Program-made: the position numbers and the translations under genes
Notes under the pieces: model-generated
Told to the model about the DNA's origin: nothing
Seen by the model: the letters and a program-made list of their open reading frames with translations, nothing else
Database searches by the model: none
Shown here: piece by piece, positions 55,524 to 64,000 of the stretch
Layout of the letters: every line of letters starts with the position of its first letter
How positions within the stretch are numbered: the first letter of the stretch is position 1
Origin: Mangrovibacterium diazotrophicum
GTDB lineage: Bacteria; Bacteroidota; Bacteroidia; Bacteroidales; Prolixibacteraceae
NCBI RefSeq assembly: GCF_003610535.1
Contig: NZ_RAPN01000001.1
Span: 4,044,059-4,108,058, forward strand
Length of the DNA stretch: 64,000 nt
Direction of reading: 5' to 3'

Positions 55524-56906
55524 ATGTTACTACGACATACGACAGACAAAGTAAAAATGCGCAACGCGCTAACGATCAACCCGGCAAAAACTTGCCAACC
55601 GGTTGGTGCTATGTACGCAGCTCTTGGTGTTCACGGTTGTTTACCTCACAGCCACGGTTCTCAAGGATGTTGTTCTTACCACAGAAGTGCGTTGACTCGC
55701 CACTACAAAGAACCAGTAATGGCTTCAACTTCTTCATTCACTGAAGGTGCTTCTGTATTCGGTGGTCAAGCTAACTTGCTGACAGCTATCGATAACATTT
55801 TCCAAATCTACGATCCAGAAATCGTAGCCGTTCACTCAACTTGTTTGTCAGAAACAATTGGTGACGACCTTGGTCAAATCGTTGCAAAAGCAACAGATGA
55901 CGGTAAAGTACCTGTAGGAAAACACATCGTTCAGGCTGCGACTCCAAGTTACGTTGGATCACACGTTACAGGCTATGCCAACATGTTGGAAGCTTTCTGT
56001 AAGTACTTCCCTGAAAAAACTGACGAAAAGAAAAGACAAGTAAACATGTTGTCTGGATGGGTTGAACCATCAGATATGCGCGAGCTGAAAAGATTGGCAG
56101 GCATGATGAAAATCAAATCAGTTTTATTGCCTGACACTTCAGACGTTTTGGATACTCCAATGACTGGTTCATACACCATGTATCCTAAAGGTGGTACTAC
56201 TATCGCCGAAATGGTAAGCATGGGCGACAGTATGAAAACAATCGCCATGGGTGAATGGGGAAGCAAAAAAGCAGCTGTTGCTTTGGACAACAAATGCAAA
56301 GTTCCATTCGAAGTGGTTGACATACCAGTAGGTCTTCGTGCAACAGACCGCTTCATTCAAGCGATGGCTACTGCCGGAAAAGTATCTGTTCCTGAAGAAA
56401 TCACAGCAGAACGTGGTCGTTTGGTTGACGTTATCACAGACATGCACCAATACCTTTACGGAAAACGTGTAGCTATTTTCGGTGATCCTGATAACATCCT
56501 GCCATTGGTTGAATTCCTGGTTGACATCGACATGAAGCCTGTATACATCGTATCTGGTACTCCAGGTAAAGCTTTCACGAAAAAAGCAGAAGCTATTCTT
56601 TCTGAAAGAGTTCCTGAAGCTAAATTCCTGAACGGACCTCAAGCTGATATGTTCCTGATGCACCAATGGATTAAAGAACAAGGCGTTGACCTGATCATTG
56701 GTAACACATACGGAAAATACATCGCTCGCGACGAAGATACTCCTTTCGTTCGCATGGGATTCCCAATCCTTGACCGTGTAGGTCACAGCTACTTCCCAAC
56801 AGTTGGTTATATGGGTGGTATCCGCATCCTGGAGTTAATCCTGAGTGCAATCATGGATAAAATCGATAGAACCTGTCCGGAAGAAAAAGTGGAATTGCAG
56901 ATGTAA
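55524..56906 (+). CDS. nifK: Nitrogenase molybdenum-iron protein beta chain
   Basis: 460 residues. P-cluster ligands C24 (KTCQPVGAMYA), C49 (GSQGCCSYHR) and C107 (STCLSETIGDDL). It lacks the long N-terminal extension of proteobacterial NifK, as in other cluster III enzymes. It is 15 bases after nifD and is preceded by a strong Shine-Dalgarno AAGGAGG, rare in Bacteroidota. Confidence 0.98.
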   Translation: MLLRHTTDKVKMRNALTINPAKTCQPVGAMYAALGVHGCLPHSHGSQGCCSYHRSALTRHYKEPVMASTSSFTEGASVFGGQANLLTAIDNIFQIYDPEIVAVHSTCLSETIGDDLGQIVAKATDDGKVPVGKHIVQAATPSYVGSHVTGYANMLEAFCKYFPEKTDEKKRQVNMLSGWVEPSDMRELKRLAGMMKIKSVLLPDTSDVLDTPMTGSYTMYPKGGTTIAEMVSMGDSMKTIAMGEWGSKKAAVALDNKCKVPFEVVDIPVGLRATDRFIQAMATAGKVSVPEEITAERGRLVDVITDMHQYLYGKRVAIFGDPDNILPLVEFLVDIDMKPVYIVSGTPGKAFTKKAEAILSERVPEAKFLNGPQADMFLMHQWIKEQGVDLIIGNTYGKYIARDEDTPFVRMGFPILDRVGHSYFPTVGYMGGIRILELILSAIMDKIDRTCPEEKVELQM

Positions 56907-56996
56907 TTTCGAAAAATATATCCTTCTCTTCAGCCAATCGAAGGATTCAGGGAGACATCCCTTCAGAATATGTTCTTCATAATGTCAAAATGTGAG

Positions 56997-57021
56997 GGGA
57001 GGCAACCCGCAGCCTCCCTTT
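56997..57021 (+). terminator. Hairpin between nifK and nifE (attenuator or stabiliser)
   Basis: GGGAGGC-AACCCGCA-GCCTCCC, seven G/C-rich pairs, followed by TTTCATTT. The T run is short, so partial termination or protection of the nifHDK message is more likely than full stop. A smaller hairpin (GGGA-GACA-TCCC) lies at 56950-56961. Confidence 0.55.
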
Positions 57022-57043
57022 CATTTAATTAAAACAAAAGATT

Positions 57044-58372
57044 ATGGATGCATTTATTAATGATAGAAAAAATCAGATCCTTACAAAAGGAAAAGATGAT
57101 GCAACAATAGCTTGCGGGAAAGCCAGTGTGGCCGGTTCGGTCAGTCAACGGGCTTGCGTGTTTTGCGGATCGCGCGTGGTACTTTACCCCATCGCAGATG
57201 CGCTTCACCTTATTCACGGTCCGGTTGGATGTGCAGCCTATACCTGGGATATTCGTGGAGCCTTGTCATCAGGACCGCAAATCCACAGATTAAGTTTTAC
57301 AACTGATTTAAAAGAAAAAGAAGTGGTATTCGGCGGTGAAGAACGCCTGTACAAAGCTTTGATCAGTTTGATTGAAACCTACAAGCCGAAAGGCGCTTTT
57401 GTTTATGCTACCTGTATTGTTGGGGTGATTGGCGATGATGTTGAGGCAGTGTGTCGGCGGGTGACGCGCGAAACCGGCATCGATGTAATCCCGGTAATGT
57501 CAGAAGGATTTAATGGAACAAAGAAAGACGGGTATAAAATTGCCTGTGGTGCTTTAGCCAAGTTAATCGGTACCGATACAACTTACGAAGCACCGGAATA
57601 TAGTATCAACATTCTCGGAGATTTCAACTTGGCTGGCGAACTCTGGATGTTGGCTGAATACTATAAAAAAATGGGTGTAAACCTGGTTGGTGCCATGACT
57701 GGTGATGGTCGTATCGACGATATCCGCAAGGCACACAAAGCACACCTGAACATCGTTCAATGCTCGGGCTCAATGATTGGCTTGGCAAAAGAGATGAAAG
57801 AAAAATACGGTATTCCGTTCATGAAAGTATCCTATTTCGGTATTGAAGATATGAGTGATGCGCTTTACGAAGTGGCTAAATTCTTCAAATCGGATGAAAT
57901 GATGGAGAAAGCACGGACGCTGGTAAAAGAAGAACTTAGTGTATTGCTGCCTGCATTGGCACAATATCGTCAGAAGCTGGAAGGCAAGAAAGCAGCGATT
58001 TATGTAGGAGGGGCCTTTAAAGCAATTTCATTGGTGAAAGCACTTCGTTTGATCGGAATGAAAACTGTTGTGGTTGGCTCCCAAACAGGAAACGTTGATG
58101 ATTACAATCTACTGAAAGAAATGTGTGACGATGGAACCATCATTGTGGATGACTCCAATCCGAACGAACTCTCTGAATTTGTGAAACAAACCGGAGCAGA
58201 CCTGTTCATCGGTGGTGTGAAAGAAAGACCAATCGCTTACAAATTGGGATTAGGTTTTTGCGACCACAACCACGAACGGAAAGAAGCTCTCGCGGGATAT
58301 GAGGGCATGCTCAACTTCGCAAAAGAGGTTTACGCCTCCGTTTGCAGCCCGGTTTGGCAATTCATGAAATAA
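57044..58372 (+). CDS. nifE: Nitrogenase cofactor scaffold NifE
   Basis: 442 residues, paralogue of NifD. With NifN it receives the NifB-cofactor and turns it into FeMo-co by adding Mo and homocitrate. Cluster ligands resemble those of NifD: RACVFCGSRV, GPVGCAAYTWDIRG and ATCIVGVIGDDVEAV. The NifD substrate-site Gln/His pair is not present. The gene is 137 bases after nifK, behind a hairpin. Codon use is less biased than in nifHDK, in keeping with lower expression. Confidence 0.96.
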   Translation: MDAFINDRKNQILTKGKDDATIACGKASVAGSVSQRACVFCGSRVVLYPIADALHLIHGPVGCAAYTWDIRGALSSGPQIHRLSFTTDLKEKEVVFGGEERLYKALISLIETYKPKGAFVYATCIVGVIGDDVEAVCRRVTRETGIDVIPVMSEGFNGTKKDGYKIACGALAKLIGTDTTYEAPEYSINILGDFNLAGELWMLAEYYKKMGVNLVGAMTGDGRIDDIRKAHKAHLNIVQCSGSMIGLAKEMKEKYGIPFMKVSYFGIEDMSDALYEVAKFFKSDEMMEKARTLVKEELSVLLPALAQYRQKLEGKKAAIYVGGAFKAISLVKALRLIGMKTVVVGSQTGNVDDYNLLKEMCDDGTIIVDDSNPNELSEFVKQTGADLFIGGVKERPIAYKLGLGFCDHNHERKEALAGYEGMLNFAKEVYASVCSPVWQFMK

Positions 58373-58456
58373 CACATCGGGACGATCTACCCGGATTCTA
58401 TTTGACGGAATTCGATTTCAGATACTCGAATATTGGAAATTTAAAACTTGAAGAAC

Positions 58457-59866
58457 ATGTTTGAAAATGCTCCTATAATAAAATCTACAAAGGAATTCAC
58501 AGCCACCCGAAATGCGTGTAAACTCTGTGCTCCGCTTGGTGCCAGTGTCGCTTTCAAAGGAATTCGGGGATGCGTCCCAATTATTCACGGATCCCAAGGC
58601 TGTTCAACCTACATTCGTCGCTACCTTATCAGTCACTTTAAAGAACCGGTAGACATTGCTTCCTCAAACTTCACAGAAGAGGCCACTATTTTCGGTGGTG
58701 CAGCAAACTGTCACGCAGCTATTACCAACGTAATTGGCCAGTACAAACCGGAAGTTGTAGCGATGACCACAACCTGTCTTTCCGAAACAATTGGTGATGA
58801 TGTAAAAATGTACATCCACGATTTTCAAAAAGACAGCCAACTGAAAGATCTTCCTCGTTTTGTAACTGCATCTACACCCAGCTACCAGGGATCGCACATG
58901 GATGGTTTCCACGAAGCGGTGTCATCAGCGGTGAAAGCGTTTGCAAAAGGAGGCGACAAAGGAACACATATTAATATATTCCCCGGTTTTGTATCAACCG
59001 AAGATTTACGTCAGCTGAAATATTTGCTGAGCGATTTTGGATTCCAGTTTGTGATGTTGCCTGATTACTCGGAAACACTGGACAACCCGATTTGGGAAAG
59101 CTACAAGCGTATTCCCGAAGGAGGAACCCCGGTTAGCGCCATCGAAACCTGCGGATCAGCAGCGGCTTCTATCGAATTTGGTACCATCCTGAATTATGGT
59201 GCTCTCTCGGGCCGCGTTAAAAACAGCAGATTATCTTCTACCGGTGCCAACTACCTCGAAAACGAATTTGGGGTGAAAAACTACCGGATGCCGTTGCCTA
59301 TCGGGGTGAAAAACACCGACCGCTTTGTAAAGGCACTGGAGGAAATCAGCGGTAAAGAAATGCCACTGCGCTACATGACGGAACGTGGTCGCCTGATCGA
59401 CTCGTACGCCGATGGTCACAAATACATTTTCGGAAAGAAAGCAGTGGTTTATGGCGAAGAGGATTTCGTAGTAGCCATGACAACCTTCCTGGATGAAATT
59501 GGTATCGAAGTGATCTTGGCAGCAACCGGAGGAGAAAGCGGACGCCTGGCCGACGAAATTAAAGCCAACTGCCCCGAACGCGGAGAGCAAATTCTGGCCA
59601 AGAACATGTTCGACTACGAAAAAATCCGCGAGTGGTGCATTGATAACAAACCAGACCTTTTTGTTGGAAACAGCAAAGCCTATTATATCGCACGCGAACT
59701 GGACGTTCCAATCGTTCGTTGCGGATTCCCGATTCATGACCGAATTGGCGGACAGCGCATCAAGCACCTGGGCTACGCAGGTACACAGGACTTGTTCGAC
59801 CAGGTTGTCAACGCCATGATTCAGTATAAACAAGACCATTCGCCGGTCGGCTATAAATATATGTAA
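58457..59866 (+). CDS. nifN: Nitrogenase cofactor scaffold NifN
   Basis: 469 residues from ATG 58457 (a TTG three codons earlier is not preferred). Paralogue of NifK and partner of NifE. Conserved blocks: NACKLCAPLGAS near the N terminus, HGSQGCSTYIRRY and TTCLSETIGDDV. Its length is normal and no NifB or NifX domain is fused. It lies 84 bases after nifE, with no terminator between. Confidence 0.95.
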   Translation: MFENAPIIKSTKEFTATRNACKLCAPLGASVAFKGIRGCVPIIHGSQGCSTYIRRYLISHFKEPVDIASSNFTEEATIFGGAANCHAAITNVIGQYKPEVVAMTTTCLSETIGDDVKMYIHDFQKDSQLKDLPRFVTASTPSYQGSHMDGFHEAVSSAVKAFAKGGDKGTHINIFPGFVSTEDLRQLKYLLSDFGFQFVMLPDYSETLDNPIWESYKRIPEGGTPVSAIETCGSAAASIEFGTILNYGALSGRVKNSRLSSTGANYLENEFGVKNYRMPLPIGVKNTDRFVKALEEISGKEMPLRYMTERGRLIDSYADGHKYIFGKKAVVYGEEDFVVAMTTFLDEIGIEVILAATGGESGRLADEIKANCPERGEQILAKNMFDYEKIREWCIDNKPDLFVGNSKAYYIARELDVPIVRCGFPIHDRIGGQRIKHLGYAGTQDLFDQVVNAMIQYKQDHSPVGYKYM

Positions 59867-59897
59867 CCGGGCAGATGCCCTTTAAAAATTCAGAGCT

Positions 59898-61157
59898 ATG
59901 ATTGATATTGAAAAACATCCGTGTTTTAGCATAGACGCTAAAGGAAAATATGCCCGTGTGCACTTGCCGGTTGCACCAAAATGTAACATTCAATGCAACT
60001 ATTGCAAACGCGACTACGACTGTGTAAACGAAAGTCGCCCAGGTGTAACAAGTAAAGTATTGTCGCCGGAACAAGCGTTGACTTACTTAGTGAAGTTGAA
60101 AGAAAAAATGCCTCACCTTTCAGTTGTAGGTATCGCAGGACCTGGTGACCCGTTCGCTAACCCGGTTGAAACAATGACAACTTTGCGTTTGATCCGCAAA
60201 GAATTCCCGGAAATGATCCTGTGTTTGTCATCAAACGGGTTGAATGTAGCGCCTTATGTTGATGAGTTGGCCGAACTGAAAGTTAGCCACGTGACCATCA
60301 CTATCAACGCGTTCGATCCCGAGGTAACCAAAGATGTTTACAAATGGGTTCGTTTGGAAAAACGTGGTTTTGTTGGTGCCGAGGGGGCGAAAGTTCTGCT
60401 GGAGAAGCAGCTGGAAGCAATTAAGCTTCTGAAGATGTACGACATTACTGTCAAAATAAATACAATCGTCATTCCGGGTATCAACGATCACTTGGTTGGT
60501 GATATCGCTAAAACAGCCAAAGAACTGGGAGCCGACCTGATGAATACCATTCCATTGTATCCGGTTGAAGGCACACCATTCGAAAATTTGACTGAACCTA
60601 GTGCGGCTATGATGAAAGTGATTCGCGCGGATATCGCCAAACACATTAAACCAATGACGCATTGTGCTCGCTGTCGTGCGGATGCTGTTGGTTTGTTGGG
60701 GAAAGACGATCCGGAAGCAGCGAAACTGTTGAACGACATCGCGAACATGACTGTGACTGCCGACGAAACGCGTCCGTATGTTGCTGTTGCCAGTCACGAA
60801 GGTTTGTTGGTGAACCAACACTTGGGCGAAGCCGATACACTATATATATATAAAGAAACATCGCAAGGTTATCGCATGGTGGAGCAACGTCGCACGCCGC
60901 CGTCAGGCACCGGTAATCATCGCTGGCAAGCTTTGGGCGAATCGTTATCTGACTGTCGCGCCCTGTTGGTTGGCGGAATTGGGCCATCACCTTCAGCAAT
61001 CATTGGCCGTACAGGTATCAAGATTGTTGAGATGACCGGTTTGATCGACGACGGATTGGATGCTATGTTCAAAGGCAAATCCTTGAAAACAATCAAAAAA
61101 GCAGATGTTTTCCGTTGCGGAGCCGAATGTTCCGGTAAAGGAACCGGATGCGGTTGA
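59898..61157 (+). CDS. nifB: NifB, radical SAM enzyme with NifX-like C-terminal domain
   Basis: 419 residues. The radical SAM part (about 1-280) has the cluster motif C29-x3-C33-x2-C36 (KCNIQCNYCKRDYDC) and GPGDPFANP; it makes the carbide-containing Fe-S precursor (NifB-co). The C-terminal part (about 290-400, YVAVASHEGLLVNQHLGEAD) is a NifX/NafY-like cofactor-binding domain, followed by a Cys-rich tail (CGAECSGKGTGCG). The fused form is common in clostridia and cluster III organisms. Confidence 0.97.
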   Translation: MIDIEKHPCFSIDAKGKYARVHLPVAPKCNIQCNYCKRDYDCVNESRPGVTSKVLSPEQALTYLVKLKEKMPHLSVVGIAGPGDPFANPVETMTTLRLIRKEFPEMILCLSSNGLNVAPYVDELAELKVSHVTITINAFDPEVTKDVYKWVRLEKRGFVGAEGAKVLLEKQLEAIKLLKMYDITVKINTIVIPGINDHLVGDIAKTAKELGADLMNTIPLYPVEGTPFENLTEPSAAMMKVIRADIAKHIKPMTHCARCRADAVGLLGKDDPEAAKLLNDIANMTVTADETRPYVAVASHEGLLVNQHLGEADTLYIYKETSQGYRMVEQRRTPPSGTGNHRWQALGESLSDCRALLVGGIGPSPSAIIGRTGIKIVEMTGLIDDGLDAMFKGKSLKTIKKADVFRCGAECSGKGTGCG

Positions 61158-61207
61158 TGCTAAAAGAGACCATATTTTTATTGTTCATAACCGAATACAA
61201 TCGAGAT

Positions 61208-61232
61208 CCCTCCCTTCGGGGAGGGGTTTTTT
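61208..61232 (+). terminator. Terminator after nifB
   Basis: CCCTCCC-TTCG-GGGAGGG, a seven-pair G/C stem with a stable UUCG tetraloop, followed by six T after one G. It lies inside the nif cluster and would cut off fdx and nifV unless it is read through. Confidence 0.85.
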
Positions 61233-61269
61233 AGTACGAAAGATCAATAACCATTAATAATAACACACA

Positions 61270-61575
61270 ATGAAAAAACCTGATTATCACATTTTAGTTT
61301 GCAACTCGTATCGGGTTGCCGGCGACGCTAAAGGCTATTGTAACAAAAACGGTGCTGCCGATTTCATTCAATATATAATGGAAGAATGCGCTGACCGCGG
61401 ATTAGACGTGGCTGTTTCTTCTACTGCCTGTTTGAATGTTTGTTCTCAAGGACCAGTCATGGTTATTCAACCGAATAACCTGTGGTACGGCGAAATTACA
61501 GAGGAAAAAATCGACGAGATTTTGGACGCTTTGGAAGAAGGAGAAGCTGTAGAAGAATATTTGATTAGCGAATAA
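61270..61575 (+). CDS. [2Fe-2S] thioredoxin-like ferredoxin, nif-associated
   Basis: 101 residues. Four cysteines (C11, C24, C54, C58; pattern Cx12C...Cx3C) match thioredoxin-fold [2Fe-2S] ferredoxins, as in LVCNSYR and STACLNVCSQGP. Such proteins occur in nif clusters of Azotobacter and clostridia and are thought to carry electrons or assist cluster assembly. Acidic C terminus (LEEGEAVEEY). Its stop codon is followed at once by the nifV ATG (TAAATG), so the two are coupled. Confidence 0.9.
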   Translation: MKKPDYHILVCNSYRVAGDAKGYCNKNGAADFIQYIMEECADRGLDVAVSSTACLNVCSQGPVMVIQPNNLWYGEITEEKIDEILDALEEGEAVEEYLISE

Positions 61576-62709
61576 ATGACTGCTAAATCTCTCCATATAA
61601 TTGATACAACACTCCGGGACGGCGAACAAGCCCCCGGAGTTGTTTTCAGTTTTGATGAGAAACTGAAGATTGCCGCTTTGTTGAACGATGCGGGTGTTAA
61701 GGAGCTGGAAGTTGGTACGCCAATTATGGGGGAGTGTGAGCAGTTGGTTATTCGGGAAATTGTTAATGCCGGTTTTAATTTCTCATCCACTTGCTGGGGG
61801 AGAGCAACCGAAGAAGATATGGTTGCAACTGAAAAAACCGGGTGTTCCCGAATGAACATCTCGTTTCCGGTTTCCGATATCCAACAGGCGGCCATTGGCA
61901 AAAGCCGCTCTTGGGTGATGGATCGGGTAAAACCGATGATGGCATTTGCTCACCAACGTTTCGACTTTGTGGCCGTTGGAGCACAAGATGCTTCGAGGGC
62001 AGATCGGACTTTTCTGAAAGAATTTATTGAAGCTTGTTTGGCTGAAGGAGCTCATCGAATTCGAATCGCAGATACAGTAGGAACATTGAACCCGTTGTCG
62101 ACAATGGAATTCTTTTCCTGGTTGACCGGCTTGTTTCCGGGTGTTGAATTCGAATTTCACGGGCATAACGATCTAGGAATGGCAACTGCAAACACGGTTT
62201 CGGCAGCATTGGCTGGATGCCAATCGGCCAGCTTAACCGTAAACGGCTTGGGCGAACGTGCCGGAAATGCCTGTTTGGAAGAAGTTGCCGCCGCAATGAA
62301 AGTTTCGGCGAATAGTGATTGTGGCATCCGGTTGGATCGCTTACAAGAGCTGTGTCGTGCTGTTGAAGCTGCTTCGTTGCGAAAAATTCACGATTCAAAA
62401 CCAATCGTCGGCGAAATGATTTGTCGCCACGAGTCGGGCATCCATTGCCGTAGCTTGGTAAAAGACGAAATGAGTTACCAGGCATTCAACCCCGAATTGT
62501 TCGGTCGAAAAACTGAATTGGTCATCGGAAAACATTCAGGCAGCGGAGGTCTGAATCACTTCCTGAAGTCCAAGGGGATTTTCTTGGCCAAAGAACAGTT
62601 GGCCGATGCAATGGTAAAAATGAAAGATGCCGCACGCCGGGCAAAACGGGCTCTCGATTACGAGGAAGCAGCTATGATTATGAATGCTGCAATCAACGAT
62701 TCGAAATAA
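61576..62709 (+). CDS. nifV: Homocitrate synthase NifV
   Basis: 377 residues. Condenses acetyl-CoA with 2-oxoglutarate to homocitrate, the organic ligand of FeMo-co. Family blocks: DTTLRDGEQAPGV at residues 9-21, the metal-binding EFHGHNDLGMATAN, and NGLGERAGNACLEEV. It lacks the C-terminal LeuA regulatory domain, as NifV does. The synteny makes homocitrate rather than isopropylmalate or citramalate the likely product. Confidence 0.95.
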   Translation: MTAKSLHIIDTTLRDGEQAPGVVFSFDEKLKIAALLNDAGVKELEVGTPIMGECEQLVIREIVNAGFNFSSTCWGRATEEDMVATEKTGCSRMNISFPVSDIQQAAIGKSRSWVMDRVKPMMAFAHQRFDFVAVGAQDASRADRTFLKEFIEACLAEGAHRIRIADTVGTLNPLSTMEFFSWLTGLFPGVEFEFHGHNDLGMATANTVSAALAGCQSASLTVNGLGERAGNACLEEVAAAMKVSANSDCGIRLDRLQELCRAVEAASLRKIHDSKPIVGEMICRHESGIHCRSLVKDEMSYQAFNPELFGRKTELVIGKHSGSGGLNHFLKSKGIFLAKEQLADAMVKMKDAARRAKRALDYEEAAMIMNAAINDSK

Positions 62710-62751
62710 TTTAAAACGACATTGAAGATTAACACTTAAAAATAGCATGTA

Positions 62752-63150
62752 ATGGAAGAATGGAGCGCATATTTTAATGAAGGTGTTTCTTATTATAACG
62801 CAACGGTTGGCGGAATAAAAAAAGGTAGAAAATTTGGGAATGCAGTTTATTATAACATGATTGGAATGGCGCTGGAAAGCTTATTGACAGCTGCTATTAT
62901 GAAAGATGGTTATTTACCTGAGCATTCCAGTGTGTCGAGTATGCTGCGCGAATTGAAGAAGAAATATGACGTACCGGAGGAATTTACCACGGAGTCTCGT
63001 TTCTTCAATCGCTTTATGAATATGTGCTCGCTCGAGGTGATGGAGATGAAAGAACCGACGGATGAAGACATCCAACGGATGGTCGATTTTACAGCAAATG
63101 TAAAAGGCTGGACTGAGGCTCTGCTCGAAAAACCTTGCGAGGCTAATTAA
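62752..63150 (+). CDS. Small helical protein downstream of nifV (HEPN-like)
   Basis: 132 residues, predicted all-helical, no signal peptide and no cofactor cysteines. The block ALESLLTAAIMKDGYLPEHS, then SMLRELKKKYDVP, has the layout of HEPN domains, but the catalytic Rx4-6H motif of HEPN nucleases is not obvious. It starts 42 bases after nifV and ends before a strong terminator, so it belongs to the nif transcript. Its role is unknown. Confidence 0.75.
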   Translation: MEEWSAYFNEGVSYYNATVGGIKKGRKFGNAVYYNMIGMALESLLTAAIMKDGYLPEHSSVSSMLRELKKKYDVPEEFTTESRFFNRFMNMCSLEVMEMKEPTDEDIQRMVDFTANVKGWTEALLEKPCEAN

Positions 63151-63234
63151 TTTGAGATCGTTTTAGTTCGCAGTTTCAGCGGACAAGTAGATGTTTGTTG
63201 TGTTCGCTTCAGACATCGAAATAGTATAATTGAC

Positions 63235-63275
63235 GGTATTCGGGGCGCAGTTCGCGTTCCCGAATACCTTTTTTT
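63235..63275 (+). terminator. Terminator of the nif cluster
   Basis: GGTATTCGGG and CCCGAATACC form a perfect ten-pair stem around a 14-base loop, followed by seven T. Confidence 0.92.
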
Positions 63276-63513
63276 GTTTGAGAAGCTTTCTTTTTTCGAC
63301 GCAATTCAGCGGGAAAATGAGATTTTCGAAATCTGACACAAGGGTTTCAAAATTGCCCGAAGCTACTTTCAGTATATTTCGAAAGGCGTTTTGGGAACAT
63401 CTCAGAATAACCTGCCAAAAACTCTCAAAAATTTTTCTGGCTTTAAGGGGAGGGTTATCAGCGAGTTGGGTGTTTAGGTGTGAAAAGGGATTAAAAAAAG
63501 ATTGCTGTGGGTG

Positions 63514-63543
63514 TTGCAAAGCAGAAAATAGTCTCTATATTTG
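63514..63543 (+). promoter_or_regulatory. rRNA operon promoter P1
   Basis: TTG at 63514-63516 and TATATTTG at 63536-63543 with 19 bases between, a textbook Bacteroidota -33/-7 pair. The stretch 63276-63513 before it holds no gene but has a perfect inverted repeat AGATTT-TCG-AAATCT. Confidence 0.75.
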
Positions 63544-63648
63544 CACCCGCTTTGAGAGACACGGGGCCACAAGCCAAGAAGATCTGAAAGCCGCGTTCTG
63601 TGAGGGTTTGAGAGGTTTTAAGAAACTTGAAAAATTTTTGAAAAAGAA

Positions 63649-63680
63649 TTTGGAGAATCAAAAAAAAGCCTTTTACTTTG
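63649..63680 (+). promoter_or_regulatory. rRNA operon promoter P2
   Basis: TTTG at 63649-63652 and TTACTTTG at 63673-63680 with 20 bases between. The -7 differs from consensus by one base. The leader to 16S would be about 265 bases, AT-rich and without open frames. Confidence 0.55.
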
Positions 63681-63952
63681 CAGCCGCAAAACGAAAAAAA
63701 CGTTCTTTGCAAAAATGATGGAGACAATTGAAACCTTACAAAAGCGAAAGCACGTAAGAGAAAAAGCGTCCCAAAAATCCGGAGTTAAGAGATTAACTTT
63801 TGAGGATAGCAAAGAATACAAAAGAGTTCATTGAAAAAATTGAGAAGGTAGAAAGATAAGGTAGATTTGTGATTGAAACGAATTTAGACTTACAAGTTCA
63901 AGCAAGTAAGATTCCTGAATAAGAGCTAGACAAGATTATAACAATTTTATTT

Positions 63953-64000
63953 ACAACGAAGAGTTTGATCCTGGCTCAGGATGAACGCTAGCGGGAGGCC
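63953..64000 (+). rRNA. rrs: 16S ribosomal RNA, 5' end (cut by window edge)
   Basis: The universal 5' 16S sequence AGAGTTTGATCCTGGCTCAG is at 63960-63979, followed by GATGAACGCTAGCGGGAGGC, a form seen in Bacteroidota. The mature 5' end near 63953 is estimated from E. coli numbering. Confidence 0.97.

Noticed and set aside
53871..56906. Vanadium or iron-only alternative nitrogenase
   Set aside because: No delta subunit gene lies between D and K, NifE, NifN and NifV are present alongside, and NifD has the Mo-type clostridial insertion.
63163..63519. Minus-strand open frame of 118 codons before the rRNA operon
   Set aside because: It covers the nif terminator and the rrn P1 promoter region and has no protein-like composition.

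Overview
The window is a chromosomal segment of a nitrogen-fixing member of the Bacteroidota. The phylum is supported by -7 promoter elements of the TAnnTTTG type (for example upstream of nuoA, ackA and the rRNA operon), a type IX secretion C-terminal sorting domain, a TonB-dependent receptor with a carboxypeptidase-like N-terminal domain, many SPII lipoproteins, and a complex I operon without nuoEFG. An anaerobic or microaerobic marine or sediment lineage such as Marinilabiliales/Prolixibacteraceae is my inference; the 48 bases of 16S rRNA at the right edge are too few to decide.

Layout. 1-20 kb: the 5' part of mfd (cut by the window edge), a thioredoxin-like protein with a degenerate active site, a Fur-family regulator with a TonB-dependent receptor, two secreted hydrolases, a rhomboid protease, and a run of mostly minus-strand lipoprotein and membrane genes of unknown role (one with a DUF4349-type domain). 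An orphan SMI1/KNR4 gene and a GC-rich coiled-coil gene remnant lie at 13.7-14.7 kb. Then pyrC, a dolichol-phosphate-mannose-synthase-like glycosyltransferase and nifA, the sigma-54 activator, about 33 kb from the genes it should control. 20-25 kb: a GNAT acetyltransferase and a two-gene surface-protein unit whose larger member has six tandem repeats of about 71 residues followed by a beta-helix-like region.

25-37 kb: an 11-gene complex I operon (nuoABCDHIJKLMN) with a small conserved-looking gene at its end, then acetate kinase. 37-52 kb: an OmpA-family protein, a GIDE-domain membrane protein, a long PNGase F-like protein, a malic enzyme fused to a phosphotransacetylase-like domain, a MarR-regulated RND efflux operon and a CNNM/CBS-domain protein.

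52-63 kb: a compact Mo-nitrogenase cluster, nifH-nifI1-nifI2-nifD-nifK-nifE-nifN-nifB-[2Fe-2S ferredoxin]-nifV-small helical protein. It opens with a sigma-54 (-24/-12) promoter preceded by several perfect inverted repeats, and ends in a strong terminator just before tandem rRNA promoters and the start of 16S rRNA. NifD carries the long insertion typical of clostridial/Chlorobium-type (cluster III) enzymes, and the two PII-like NifI proteins between nifH and nifD point to direct post-translational switch-off of dinitrogenase by 2-oxoglutarate and nitrogen status. NifB and NifEN build the cofactor, NifV supplies homocitrate, and the ferredoxin is a candidate electron or Fe-S partner. NifU, NifS and molybdate transport are not in the window.
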